In this document: in pieces, positions 17,919-27,900 of the stretch | Numbering within the stretch: position 1 is the first letter of the stretch | Layout of the letters: each line of letters starts with the position of its first letter | Source: Parapedobacter indicus | Lineage (GTDB): Bacteria; Bacteroidota; Bacteroidia; Sphingobacteriales; Sphingobacteriaceae | Assembly: GCF_900113765.1 (NCBI RefSeq) | Contig: NZ_FOQO01000014.1 | Coordinates: 62,001-126,000 of the forward strand | DNA length: 64,000 bases | Reading direction: 5' to 3' | Program-made: the position numbers and the translations under genes | The notes under the pieces: generated by a model | Told to the model about the DNA's origin: nothing | Databases searched by the model: none | Seen by the model: the letters and a program-made list of their open reading frames with translations, nothing else

Positions 17919-19229
17919 CTACAGTTCACTCAATCGTTTGCCGATGTAATTGGTGAACCTACTGTGTTTGGGTTCACCAACCATTTGCTTCACGTAAATA
18001 CTGTGATGCCCGGACAACAGATAGGACACAATGCAAGCAATCGCCACATAGATACCACATTCGGCACCAAATAACTCTATGCCCATCAGCATGCAGGCAA
18101 GCGGTGTATTGGTAGCCCCGGCGAACACGGCAACGAATCCCATACCCGCCAATAGCCCCATTGGCAGGGGAATGAACAGTGCCAGGGCATTGCCCAGGGC
18201 TGCACCGATAAAAAACAGGGGGGTTACTTCGCCGCCTTTGAAACCTGCCGCCAATGTAACGATGGTAAAGGCCATCTTCCATGCAAAGTCATATGCAGGC
18301 AATTGCTGGTCGAACGATGCGACGATGGTAGGAATGCCTAAGCCGATGTATTTCGTGGTACCAACTGCCAACACCGCGAGCGCGACGATCGCTCCCCCGA
18401 CAAACGAACGCAACGGTAGGAATGGGATCCGTTTTTTGAATACGCTCCCCACCGCACGCATGGCCTTGCTGAACAGCGCTGCGCACAACCCAAAGGCAAT
18501 GCCTGCGGCGACGGCGTAAACGACATACTGAAAGGCCACATCGGGGACACTTTCAATGTGGTAATGGGTATGCGGCGCTTTCCACATCCTTGCCACTGAA
18601 TCGGCAAGAATGGCCGATGCAAAAGCGGGGAAAATGGCATCGTATTTTATACGGCCGATCAAAAAGACCTCCAGTCCGAAGACCGCTCCTGCCAACGGCG
18701 TACCGAATACAGACCCAAAGCCTGAGGCTACGGCTGCAATGATCAGTATTTTCCGTTCATTGGGTACCAGTCGGAAAGGCTTGCTGAATTGGTCGGCGAT
18801 CGCTCCGGCCATTTGTAGGGCCGTCCCCTCCCTTCCGGCCGATCCGCCGAACAGATGCGTCGCAATGGTACCGATATACACCAATGGTGCCATTTTGAAA
18901 GGGATGGTCCTTCCCGGCCTGTGAATGGTATCGATGAGCAGGTTATTTCCCGCCTCCACATCGCTACCCCAATACTGGTAGAGCAATCCGATGGCCATTC
19001 CAGAAACCGGCAGAAGTGCGAGTATCCATCCGTTGTTTTCCCGAAGGGAGGTTGCCCATTCAAGTGAAAAGAGAAAACCCGCCGATACAGTGCCCACACA
19101 TAAGCCCAAAACGGAACTGATGACCAGCCATTTGCCGACATACGGAATCGCAGGATATTTCCTAAAAAAAAGTTGGATACGGATGTTGATGTGATGAGTG
19201 AACGATGCCTTCCGATTTCTTGTTTGCAT
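17919..19229 (-). CDS. CLC-F type chloride-channel-family protein (fluoride/H+ antiporter)
   Basis: A 436-residue CLC-family membrane protein with about 10-12 helices. The gating-glutamate motif is GREGT (132-136), with Thr where chloride CLCs usually have Pro. The first ion-site loop reads EAGNNLL (92-98), with Asn where chloride CLCs have Ser. Both variations are known from the CLC-F fluoride exporters. GGEVTPLFFIG lies in the second half. The fluoride riboswitch directly upstream supports fluoride as the substrate. The ATG at 19229 has an AGGA Shine-Dalgarno six bases upstream; the longer GTG start at 19262 would begin inside the riboswitch. Confidence 0.88.
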   Translation of the reverse strand: MQTRNRKASFTHHINIRIQLFFRKYPAIPYVGKWLVISSVLGLCVGTVSAGFLFSLEWATSLRENNGWILALLPVSGMAIGLLYQYWGSDVEAGNNLLIDTIHRPGRTIPFKMAPLVYIGTIATHLFGGSAGREGTALQMAGAIADQFSKPFRLVPNERKILIIAAVASGFGSVFGTPLAGAVFGLEVFLIGRIKYDAIFPAFASAILADSVARMWKAPHTHYHIESVPDVAFQYVVYAVAAGIAFGLCAALFSKAMRAVGSVFKKRIPFLPLRSFVGGAIVALAVLAVGTTKYIGLGIPTIVASFDQQLPAYDFAWKMAFTIVTLAAGFKGGEVTPLFFIGAALGNALALFIPLPMGLLAGMGFVAVFAGATNTPLACMLMGIELFGAECGIYVAIACIVSYLLSGHHSIYVKQMVGEPKHSRFTNYIGKRLSEL

Positions 19230-19324
19230 ACCAATCCTGATTAAACGTCTTTGTTTATCCACTTAACCAGGCGTCATCAGCATCCCTCAGGGAGCGGTTG
19301 GGTAAGGAAGAACACCATTTCCTT
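19229..19324 (-). ncRNA. Fluoride (crcB-type) riboswitch with SD-sequestering platform
   Basis: On the minus strand, stem P1 is AAGGAA/TTCCTT (19319-19324 and partner) closing the loop ATGGTGTTC. P2 is TCCC-TGA-GGGA flanked by GC pairs. It is followed by the conserved GCTGATGACGCC, whose ACGCC can pair with GGTGT of the P1 loop as the pseudoknot (one G-U). The expression platform is CCTGGTTAA (19263-19271) pairing with TTAATCAGG (19236-19244), 8 Watson-Crick pairs plus one G-U, which covers the AGGA of the CLC gene. The two CC bases are shared with the pseudoknot, so fluoride binding should free the ribosome site. Confidence 0.85.
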
Positions 19325-19333
19325 TTGTCGACG

Positions 19334-19364
19334 CAAACTTACATAACTTTACTTGTATATGCAA
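19334..19364 (-). promoter_or_regulatory. Promoter of the riboswitch-CLC transcript
   Basis: Minus-strand TTG at 19362-19364, 20 bp, then TAAGTTTG at 19334-19341, a full Bacteroidota promoter. Transcription would begin near 19327, just before the first aptamer stem, which supports both calls. Confidence 0.75.
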
Positions 19365-19369
19365 CATCA

Positions 19370-20404
19370 TCACCGTCCGTAGGCACCGAAGTAAGCGGCT
19401 CCGATCAATGCAGCCTTGCTGTTCAGGACCACCTTGATGGGCACCTCCTCCAACAGTTCCTTCATGTGTGAATTTTGGATAAACTGCTGCCGGAATAGCT
19501 CTTTGCGCAGCAACGGATAAATCCGGGGCGGTATGCCACCCCCTAATAGGAGTCCGCCGACCGCCTTGTGTTTAAGCACTAAACTTGTCGCCTCGCGTGC
19601 CATGAAGCTTACAAATAAATCCATGGCTTTGGCACAGGTGGCGTCCAATTCACGCATGGCAGCATGGCTGACCACAGCAGCGGAATCGTTGCTGTTCTTG
19701 AAATTTTCAGTCAGCCAGGCGGGCTCTTTATGACCTTTTACATCGCGCAGGAAACGGTAAATACGATAAATCCCTGGGCCTGATACCACGTGCTCCCAGC
19801 TTACGATATCGCTCTCTTCGTTCAGGTATGCCTGCAGTTCGAGATCAAGCGCTGTCCGCGGAGCAAAATCACTGTGCCCCCCTTCGGTAGCAAATGGCCG
19901 GTAAGCCTCGCCGTCCCAAAACAGCCCCGCCTCCCCCAAACCGGTACCCGGAGCGAGAATGACCATGTTACCCTGAATAGGCTCACCGTCGTCAAACACC
20001 GGGGCGATATCTTCCGGGGCCAAACCGATCAGCCCATAAGCCGTAGCTTCCAGGTCATTAATCAGCACCGTGCGACCGATACCCAATTCGCGCTCCAATC
20101 GGCTACCATCGAGTTCCCACGACAAATTGGTCAGCTTCACCTGGTTATCCAAAACAGGCCCTGCTACACCAATGGAAAGGATGTGTGGGACGTCTGGTTT
20201 ATCCGCAAGGAAGTTTGTCACAACCTCTTCAAATGTGGCATGAGCCTTGGAGGAAACGGTGGCTTCCTGCAAAAGTGCGAGCGTACCGTTCCGTAGTTCA
20301 AACCACCCTAAACTGGTCTTGGTACCACCGATGTCGGCCGCCAAGATCGCCTTTCCCTGAAGGTCACGCTTCCCTTTTTGAGGTAAATACAACGAATAGG
20401 ACAT
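19370..20404 (-). CDS. glk: Glucokinase
   Basis: ATP-dependent phosphorylation of glucose in the cytoplasm; 344 residues. It has the phosphate-1 motif LAADIGGTKTSLG, INDLEATAYG, phosphate-2 LAPGTGLGEAG, EGGHSDFAPRT (substrate-site Glu and His) and the adenosine motif LLLGGGIPPR. This is the Glk family rather than the ROK family, because the ROK zinc motif CxCGxxGC is absent. The ATG at 20404 is chosen; the open frame extends 25 codons upstream without resembling the family. Confidence 0.93.
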   Translation of the reverse strand: MSYSLYLPQKGKRDLQGKAILAADIGGTKTSLGWFELRNGTLALLQEATVSSKAHATFEEVVTNFLADKPDVPHILSIGVAGPVLDNQVKLTNLSWELDGSRLERELGIGRTVLINDLEATAYGLIGLAPEDIAPVFDDGEPIQGNMVILAPGTGLGEAGLFWDGEAYRPFATEGGHSDFAPRTALDLELQAYLNEESDIVSWEHVVSGPGIYRIYRFLRDVKGHKEPAWLTENFKNSNDSAAVVSHAAMRELDATCAKAMDLFVSFMAREATSLVLKHKAVGGLLLGGGIPPRIYPLLRKELFRQQFIQNSHMKELLEEVPIKVVLNSKAALIGAAYFGAYGR

Positions 20405-20459
20405 AGTGTCGTTTTTATTGGGGCAAGATACGGAAAAATGTGATCGATATCTATCCATT

Positions 20460-21620
20460 TTAACGTTTAACCACCTCATCTGGCATGCAAATGCCTTTCC
20501 GGAGGTACTGCATCCCGAACCGCGCGCGGATGTGATCCATCGCTTGCATCAAATTTAATTCTTCGAGCGTATCATTAAATAGGTCGACCTGATAAGCTCC
20601 CTGTATGAGGTTGGAAAACTTCACACCAACGAGCCGGATGAGTACTCGCTCACGGTGGAGTTTTTTGAACAGCTCCATTACTTTTTCAGTGAGTGTCCGG
20701 TCGGAATTTGTATACGGAATGTTCAGCTGTCGCGTGTGTGTATCAAAATTAAAGTATCGAATTTTCAGCGTAACACATCCCGTCAGCTTTTTATCTTTCC
20801 GTAAGTCAAAGGTCAAGGTATCGACAATACTCACCAAGACACGTCGAAGCATACCCATGTCGACGGTGTCCTCTCGAAAGGTAATTTCCTTGCTCATCGA
20901 TTTCTGTTTATGGAAAGGTACCACCGGCCTGTCGTCTAGCCCATTTGCTTTGCGCCAGATAGCGAGCCCATTTTCGCCCAGTAGCCGTTGCATTGTCCCG
21001 GCTTCCATCTCCTGTACAGCACCGATGTGGTAGATACCCAGATTGCGCAGCAGTGTATGGCATTTTTTGCCAACCATCGGGATTTTCCGGATAGGTAACG
21101 GGGCCAGAAACTGCTTCTCTGCGCCCCCTTTGACCAACCGTTCCCCGCAGGGCTTGGCCTCGCCCGTAGCGATCTTGCTAACGGTCTTATTCGCCGACAG
21201 ACCAAATGATATGGGTAACCCCGTCTCGCTAATAATGCGTTGCCGAAGCTCCTGCACCCACTTCCAGCAGCCGAAGAACCGGTCCATGCCCGTGATATCC
21301 AGGTAATGCTCATCAATGGACGCTTTTTCAACGACGGGCGTACATGCTTCGATGATTTCGGTAACCTTACGGGAATAGGTACTGTATAAATCGTGATTGC
21401 CCCGCACGATGATCGCTTCGGGGCACAGCCTGATTGCTCGCTTCATGGGCATGGCACTGTGCACACCGAACCGCCTAGCTTCATAGCTGCATGACGCCAC
21501 CACTCCCCTACCGCTGCTGCCACCGATCAATACCGGTTTACCGCTCAGGCTGCTGTTCCGCAGTCTTTCCACCGATACGAAAAACGTATCCAGGTCACAA
21601 TGTACAATATGCCGCTCCAT
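20460..21620 (-). CDS. dinB: DNA polymerase IV (Y-family)
   Basis: Error-prone translesion polymerase of 386 residues. Catalytic elements: CDLDTFFVSVE (metal-binding Asp9 and Asp11), SYEARRFGV, and the palm motif SIDEHYLDITGM with the catalytic Asp-Glu pair; the usual Ala after the Glu is His here. The helix-hairpin-helix region and little-finger domain follow. The C-terminus lacks an obvious beta-clamp motif. The start at 21620 (MERHIVHCDL) is standard. Confidence 0.94.
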   Translation of the reverse strand: MERHIVHCDLDTFFVSVERLRNSSLSGKPVLIGGSSGRGVVASCSYEARRFGVHSAMPMKRAIRLCPEAIIVRGNHDLYSTYSRKVTEIIEACTPVVEKASIDEHYLDITGMDRFFGCWKWVQELRQRIISETGLPISFGLSANKTVSKIATGEAKPCGERLVKGGAEKQFLAPLPIRKIPMVGKKCHTLLRNLGIYHIGAVQEMEAGTMQRLLGENGLAIWRKANGLDDRPVVPFHKQKSMSKEITFREDTVDMGMLRRVLVSIVDTLTFDLRKDKKLTGCVTLKIRYFNFDTHTRQLNIPYTNSDRTLTEKVMELFKKLHRERVLIRLVGVKFSNLIQGAYQVDLFNDTLEELNLMQAMDHIRARFGMQYLRKGICMPDEVVKR

Positions 21621-21723
21621 AAAGCTAATTATTTTAGTAATCGCAATATTCGCAATTACTTTTTTAATTAGCAAAACTATTATCACTCCCCGCTAACCCA
21701 GGGGGGTTGATCACCTTATTTCT

Positions 21724-22776
21724 TTAGAGCTTTTCGGCAACGGTCCGGGCTACTATAACCGCCCCTTCCATGTATCCAGAGCATTCATTGGCAGTTTCTG
21801 TTGCGGCAAAGAATAATTTTTCACCCATATAACATTGCTGCAATAACGGGTGTCCGTTGTATTGGTGTGGACGTTGGATCACCTGATTCCCATCGCCTAT
21901 AAATTCGTCTATCCAAACCTTGTCAAAATAAGCCATAGGTTCCGTTGCCGGTTCTCCCAGTAAATCCGCCAGTTGGCGCAATACAAGTTCCCGGCGGACT
22001 GTTTGCGGATAGGTTGCAGCGCCACCATTGAGGAAACCGGTAAAACCAAATTTATTTTCCTCAAAGTTGGTGTGGTCGTACATCTCCGTGATGATTCCGG
22101 CATGGCTATACAGCATTCCCGAATACCCCTCATCTCTCCAAAAAGCACGATCGTATTCCAATGTAAACTTTACGGCGCCAGCCATCCAAGTTTGAACATC
22201 CGGCAGCACACCTTGCAATGCATCGGGCAGCTTCGGTGCAAAACCGATCTGGGTCGCTATCAACCGGGGTGGAATACAAACGATCACTTTATCAGCATGC
22301 CATACCTTACCACCGGATGTTTCCAACACAACTTGAACTTCGGTTTCTCTGATTTCTGTAACCTTTGCGTTTAATTGGACGCTTCCATCCGGTAATTTTG
22401 CAGCCAATGCATCGATCAACCGTTGCGTCCCACCGGCCAGTCTATAGGAAGGTGTTTCCGCCTCGGGCACAAAAAATTTCTGTGCAGGTTCGAATGACTT
22501 GGTTTGAAACAGCGATATACCTTTTGAAAACTGAGGGTATTTTATTAATCCCAGCTCGTCAATCAATGCCAGCAGATTGGGGTGCAGCTCCGAGAACCAG
22601 GTTGCACCTAATTCCAACGGTGTTTCCATGACACCCTTAATGGTTTGTATCCGTCCGCCAAGTCTTGACGAACCTTCTAAGACAGTGGCATGGATATTCC
22701 GCTGGGCTAACAGGTAAGCCAGGGTAAGGCCACTCAGCCCACCCCCCACGATAATAATTCTCCTCGTTGATTCCAT
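21724..22776 (-). CDS. Flavin-dependent amine oxidase
   Basis: A 350-residue FAD protein of the monoamine oxidase/phytoene desaturase superfamily. The dinucleotide-binding motif IIIVGGGLSGLTLAYLL is at residues 7-23, followed by RLGGRIQT, the second conserved FAD loop. The C-terminal FFAATETANECSGYMEGAV is the FAD signature, with the usual GxE in altered form. The protein is shorter than typical MAOs (about 450). The substrate is unknown. Confidence 0.88.
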   Translation of the reverse strand: MESTRRIIIVGGGLSGLTLAYLLAQRNIHATVLEGSSRLGGRIQTIKGVMETPLELGATWFSELHPNLLALIDELGLIKYPQFSKGISLFQTKSFEPAQKFFVPEAETPSYRLAGGTQRLIDALAAKLPDGSVQLNAKVTEIRETEVQVVLETSGGKVWHADKVIVCIPPRLIATQIGFAPKLPDALQGVLPDVQTWMAGAVKFTLEYDRAFWRDEGYSGMLYSHAGIITEMYDHTNFEENKFGFTGFLNGGAATYPQTVRRELVLRQLADLLGEPATEPMAYFDKVWIDEFIGDGNQVIQRPHQYNGHPLLQQCYMGEKLFFAATETANECSGYMEGAVIVARTVAEKL

Positions 22777-23054
22777 GAATTTCGAATCCTGATTTTTGAA
22801 AGCACAAAATTCTCATCTTATGCTGGCTTTTCAAAATTTGAGTAATTTTATGGTACTTTTATGTAAATGCGCATACGGAGATGTAAGCCTTTAATAACGT
22901 AACTGTTTTTTGCGAAGAAAACACTATAGCTACTTTTAATCACCAATTCATACCGTTAACATCGGGAAAACCGGTAAGGTTGAATATGTAAAAATAATAG
23001 GACTAATCGGTAATTTTTTGTACTCTTGAAAGAATAAGGGTAAATTCGCGGCGA

Positions 23055-23459
23055 ATGGACAGGACTACACCCTATCTTGTAAAAAATTACCAGCGATACA
23101 TCGCCGCACTGGCTGTATTTGTTTTGGTGCTCCTTACATCCTGTCCGGTCAAAAATAGCCTCAAAAGCTTGGCGGGTATCCCTGTTAACACAGAACAGGG
23201 TTCGGCAAAAAAGAACGGTCCGTTGCTTGGAAACAGCCTGGAAATATGCATCCAAAGTGACATCACAGACGCCAAGATATCCCCGACTACTTCGTCCAGC
23301 ACAAACGATCTGTTGCCAGCCGTTCTCTTACTAACCGTACTTTCTTTTCTATCTCGCGGTTATATCTCAGATGAGGAGCCATCAAAAGTTGAACACCACA
23401 CACAAAGGATCTCTCCTACGCTGCCGATATTTCTCCGGCATCGGCAACTCATCATTTAA
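23055..23459 (+). CDS. Hypothetical membrane-anchored protein upstream of efflux operon
   Basis: A 134-residue protein with a signal or anchor helix (about residues 16-30, ending LLTSCP, possibly lipidated), a polar middle, a second hydrophobic stretch at about 85-100 and a basic tail. I do not recognise it. It precedes the TolC gene by 133 bp on the same strand. A similarly small, His-containing exported protein precedes the metal efflux operon at 60.5-60.9 kb, so a regulatory or metal-sensing role is conceivable but unproven. Confidence 0.5.
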   Translation: MDRTTPYLVKNYQRYIAALAVFVLVLLTSCPVKNSLKSLAGIPVNTEQGSAKKNGPLLGNSLEICIQSDITDAKISPTTSSSTNDLLPAVLLLTVLSFLSRGYISDEEPSKVEHHTQRISPTLPIFLRHRQLII

Positions 23460-23592
23460 TACCTTTTTACGTATTCCTCCTTCCCCTATTGTGACCAAAA
23501 GGCATCGATAGGCAGGATCTCTTTGGTTTCGTATTTCATTCAGCACACGATTGGGCAGCACTTTCAATGACCTGCCAAAAACTTTAAAGTAT

Positions 23593-24981
23593 ATGATCAA
23601 ACAGATTAGGATCACCACAATCCTGTGGCTTGCCCTTGCGGCAACATTTCCTTCTTTTGCGCAGCAGCAACAGACGCATACCCTTGGCAGTTTATGGCCC
23701 CTGGTAAAAGCGAATTACCCCGGTATCAGCGCCAGGACGGCAGCCATAGATGCTGCGCAACTTAACGAGCAGGCCGTAAAAAGCAATATGCTTCCCCAAG
23801 TGAGCGCGCAGGTCCAGCATACCTATGGCACCTACAAAGGAAATGCAGGTGCGTTTTTTCCCCAGCCGGGATTTTTCAATGTCAGTGGTGCCACTAATCC
23901 TTCGGCAAGAAGTATCGCCACGGCAGCCAACAGTTTCGGCTCGGCTATGGTGGAATGGGAGTTGTTTTCATTCGGGAAACTCCGCAAAGAAAGCCAGGCC
24001 GCGGGTGCCTTGCTTCGCAAAACAGTAAGCGAAAAGGAAGCCTACCTGCTACACCTGAAAAAAACATTAGCAGAACGGTATATTACTCTGCTGTATAACG
24101 ACGCTAAGCTGAACTGGACGGCGAAAAATGCAGCACGTCTCGACAGCATTCGCAACCTCACAGCTGGTCTTTCCGCAGCCGGCTTAAGACCTGCGGCAGA
24201 CAGCCTGCTTGCCTCGTCGTCCTATGTGCAGGCCATGGGCGAACGCGATAAATGGGACGGCCTTAAAAACGCCTCGGTCATCCACCTAGTGGAATTATAT
24301 GGCACCGATCTCATCGATTATACGGCATCTGCCAGGCGTTTCAGCAATCCAGTCGCCAGCCAAGTAAATGGGGAAAGTGTCCTGACTCCCTCCCATCCTC
24401 TGCTGGATGCGCTGGATAGGCAATCCGGATATCACCAGCTTTCTGGTGAAGCACAAAAGCGGTCTGCATTGCCCTCCCTGCGTTTATTAGGGGGCTATGC
24501 CTACCGCGGTACGGGAATCGGTCCGGAGGGAATGGTTTCGGGGGCTTGGAAGGACGGTTTCAGCAACTCTACCAGCAACGTGCTTGCCGGTATCGGGATC
24601 GTTTGGAACATCACCGATCTGCACACCAGTCGATTAACAGGAGAAAAGCTCTTTAAAGAAGCAGAACGTACCAAGCTACTGCATGCACAATACAAGCAGG
24701 CTATGCAGGCAGACCTTTCTGCGTCGCAGGCAAAAATCGTCCAACAGTACGAACAGCTTCAAAAGACGAGACTTGCCGTAAGGCAATCGCAGGATGCCTA
24801 CAATATGTACGTGGCAAGGTATAAAAGCGGTCTTATTGCGCTCACTGAACTGTTACAGATCCGCACGTTGTTGGAACAGGCGGAAAATGCGCACATCGGC
24901 GCTTCACGTGACTATTGGATGTTGCTTGCTTACAAGGCAGAGCTGACTGCCGACTTCGATTTTTTATTTAACAATCTTTAA
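23593..24981 (+). CDS. TolC-family outer membrane efflux protein
   Basis: A 462-residue outer-membrane channel. It has a signal peptide ending PSFAQQQ (about residue 21) and the two long helical hairpin repeats of the family, rich in Ala, Gln and Leu, with AVRQSQDAYNMYVARYKSGL in the second. It starts the operon TolC-RND-adaptor. The ATG at 23593 begins the signal peptide; the frame runs further upstream without a signal. The next gene starts 9 bp after the stop. Confidence 0.9.
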   Translation: MIKQIRITTILWLALAATFPSFAQQQQTHTLGSLWPLVKANYPGISARTAAIDAAQLNEQAVKSNMLPQVSAQVQHTYGTYKGNAGAFFPQPGFFNVSGATNPSARSIATAANSFGSAMVEWELFSFGKLRKESQAAGALLRKTVSEKEAYLLHLKKTLAERYITLLYNDAKLNWTAKNAARLDSIRNLTAGLSAAGLRPAADSLLASSSYVQAMGERDKWDGLKNASVIHLVELYGTDLIDYTASARRFSNPVASQVNGESVLTPSHPLLDALDRQSGYHQLSGEAQKRSALPSLRLLGGYAYRGTGIGPEGMVSGAWKDGFSNSTSNVLAGIGIVWNITDLHTSRLTGEKLFKEAERTKLLHAQYKQAMQADLSASQAKIVQQYEQLQKTRLAVRQSQDAYNMYVARYKSGLIALTELLQIRTLLEQAENAHIGASRDYWMLLAYKAELTADFDFLFNNL

Positions 24982-24990
24982 TTACTGCGC

Positions 24991-27900
24991 ATGAACCTGA
25001 TCAGATTTGCGTTAAGGAAGCCGATTACCGTGATGGTAGCCGTACTGGCGATCGCTTTCTTTTCCTACAACACGATAAAAAAAATAAACGTAGATATTTT
25101 CCCCGAGGTGGAATTACCGGCGATGTATATCGCTATGCCTTACGGGGGGCTTTCGCCTGCCTATATGGATGGTTTTATGGCCAATGAGTTCCAAAAAGTA
25201 CTGTTATTTGTCAGCGGGGTAAAAAACATCGACTTCAAAAGTGTGCAGGGTCTCACGCTCATGAAACTCACCTTTTATCCCGGAACCGATATGGCGCAGG
25301 CTGCAGGCGAGGTGTCCACGTCGGTTTCCAGAGCAATGGGTTTCCTGCCGGCAGGTGCCGTTCCCCCGATGGTTGTCCGGTTCGACGGCAGTTCCCTTCC
25401 CGTCGGACAACTTGTATTTGAGAGCGACCAACGTTCGGTCAACGAACTGCAAACACTCGCCATCACCCGGGTCAGACCCCTATTTGTGGAGATACCGGGC
25501 ATCACCGCTCCCGCACCGTTCGGGGGCAATATCCGTTCAATTGTAATCAATATCGACCCTGAAGCCATGCAGGCAAACGGGTTAACCCCCGAAGAAATTA
25601 CGATGGCCATTACCAAAAACAGCCTTCCTTCTCCCGCCGGGAACATCCGTATCGGCGATGAAAACCTGATGGCTCCTATTAATTCCATTGCAAAGAATCC
25701 CGAAGCCTTCCTAAATACGCCGGTAAAAACGAGCGACAACCGTACCGTCTACATCAGGGATGTAGCCCGCGTGGAAGATGGAGCCGACCAAACCGTAGGC
25801 TATGCATTGGTCAACGGCAAACGGTCGGTCTACCTACCCATCATCAAAAAGGCTGATGCATCTACCCTGGATGCGGTGCAGCACCTGAAAGCTTCCATCC
25901 CGATGCTGAAAAGCCAGCTACCCGACGACGTGGACGTCCGCTATGAGTTCGACCAATCCACCTATATTGAGCGGTCGCTATCCAACCTCATCCACGAAGG
26001 TATACTGGGAGCTGTCTTTACGGGGTTGATGATCTGGCTGTTTCTGGGCGATACCCGTGGCGCCCTCATCGTCGTACTCACCATCCCGATTGCCATTCTC
26101 TCGGCAGTTACGGTGCTACACCTTTTCGGGCAGACCATCAACATCATGACGCTGAGCGGCCTCGCCCTATCCATCGGTATTCTGGTCGACGAAGCAACGG
26201 TAACCATCGAGAACATCCACCAGCACATGGAAATGGGTAAAAGCAAACAGCGGGCAATCCTGGATGCGTTGCTAGAAATCTCCATTCCCAAGCTGCTGAT
26301 TTTGCTTTGTATCCTTGCCGTGCTCACGCCAGCCTTTATCATGACAGGCATTCCGAAAGATATGTTCATGCCTTTGTCCCTGGCGGTTGCTTTTGCCATG
26401 ATTGCCTCCTTTTTGGCATCCCAGACGTTTGTGCCGATACTGGCCAACTGGATGATGAAAAGCAAGCACAGCAAGGCAGCCAACACATCCAGAAACCGTG
26501 CATTCTTTGAAAAGTTCAGGGTAAACTATTCCTACCGGATGCGCAAATGGTCAACCCAGTCTCTTCCGCTTTTCGTCGTGTACCTACTTGTGGCCGGAGG
26601 CATTGCCACCCTGCTGTTAACAGCCGTCGGGACGGATGTGATGCCTGTTTCCAATAGTGGCGACTTTCAGCTACGCATACAGGCGCCTCAGGGAAGCAGG
26701 CTCGAAAAAACGGAGCAAATCGTCCGGAATATCACAGACGATATCGTGACACTGGTTCCCGAAGCGGGCATAAACATCACGTCGGCATTTGTAGGCATGC
26801 ATCCCGCAGGCTCTCCCATCAATCCTATTTTCCTTTTCAGCAGCGCGTCACATGAAGCTGTTTTGCAGGTATCCGTCAATCAGGAGGTGTACGACGGCTC
26901 AATGGAGGACTTGAAAGAGCATGTCAGGAAAAGCATTGCCGAAAAACATCCGGAAATTCGGTTTAATTTCGAGCCGATGGAGCTTACCGAAAAAATTATG
27001 GGGCAGGGCGCCATGACACCGATTGAAGTAAAAGTAGGAGCAAATCAGGTAAAAGCTGCATTTGCCCACGCATCAAAAATTGAGGCCAATCTCAAAGAAA
27101 TACCTTATTTACGGGATGTCCGTATCGCCGAAGCCATTGCCTATCCCACGTTGGAAATCGACGTAGACCGTGATCTTGCCGGACAATTCGGGCTGACCAT
27201 ACAGGATGTTACACGGAGCCTGGTCACCGCTACATCCTCTACACGTTTTACCGATAAAAACCTATGGATCGACCCGAAGTCGGGATTGGTTTTCCAAACC
27301 CAGGTGCAGATACCCGAGCGAGTGATGTCGTCGGAAGCGAAATTGCGATCCATTCCACTGAAAAAAGGAAGTTCTCGTCCCGTGTTGGAAGACGTGGCAA
27401 CCATCCGCCGGGTTACCAGTCCGGCACAGGTAAACCGCAAGGGCCCCAACCGGTATGTGACCGTTGTAGCCAACCTCTATGGGACGGATTTGGGAACGGC
27501 ATCCCAGGCCGTCAAACAAGCCATCAGGGACGCCGGGGAACCGCCCCGTGGAACCACCGTGTGGATGGAGGGCACCTTGCAGCTTTTGGATGATACGTTA
27601 GACAGCTTATTGGCAGGTCTCGGTGTCGCCATCGTCGTTATCTTCCTCATGCTGTCAGCCTATTACCAGTCGTTTAGGGTACCTCTTGTTATCCTTTCGG
27701 TATTGCCCGCAGTTATTGCCGGGAGCTTGATTGTTCTTTTCCTCACGGGCAGTACGCTCAATCTCCAATCGTATATGGGCATCATCATGTCATTGGGGGT
27801 GTCGGTATCCAATGCCGTATTACTGATTAACCAAGCGGAACATTATCGCCGACAATTGGCATTGAAGCCCGCCAATGCAGCCAGGTTAGCCGCTTCATCC

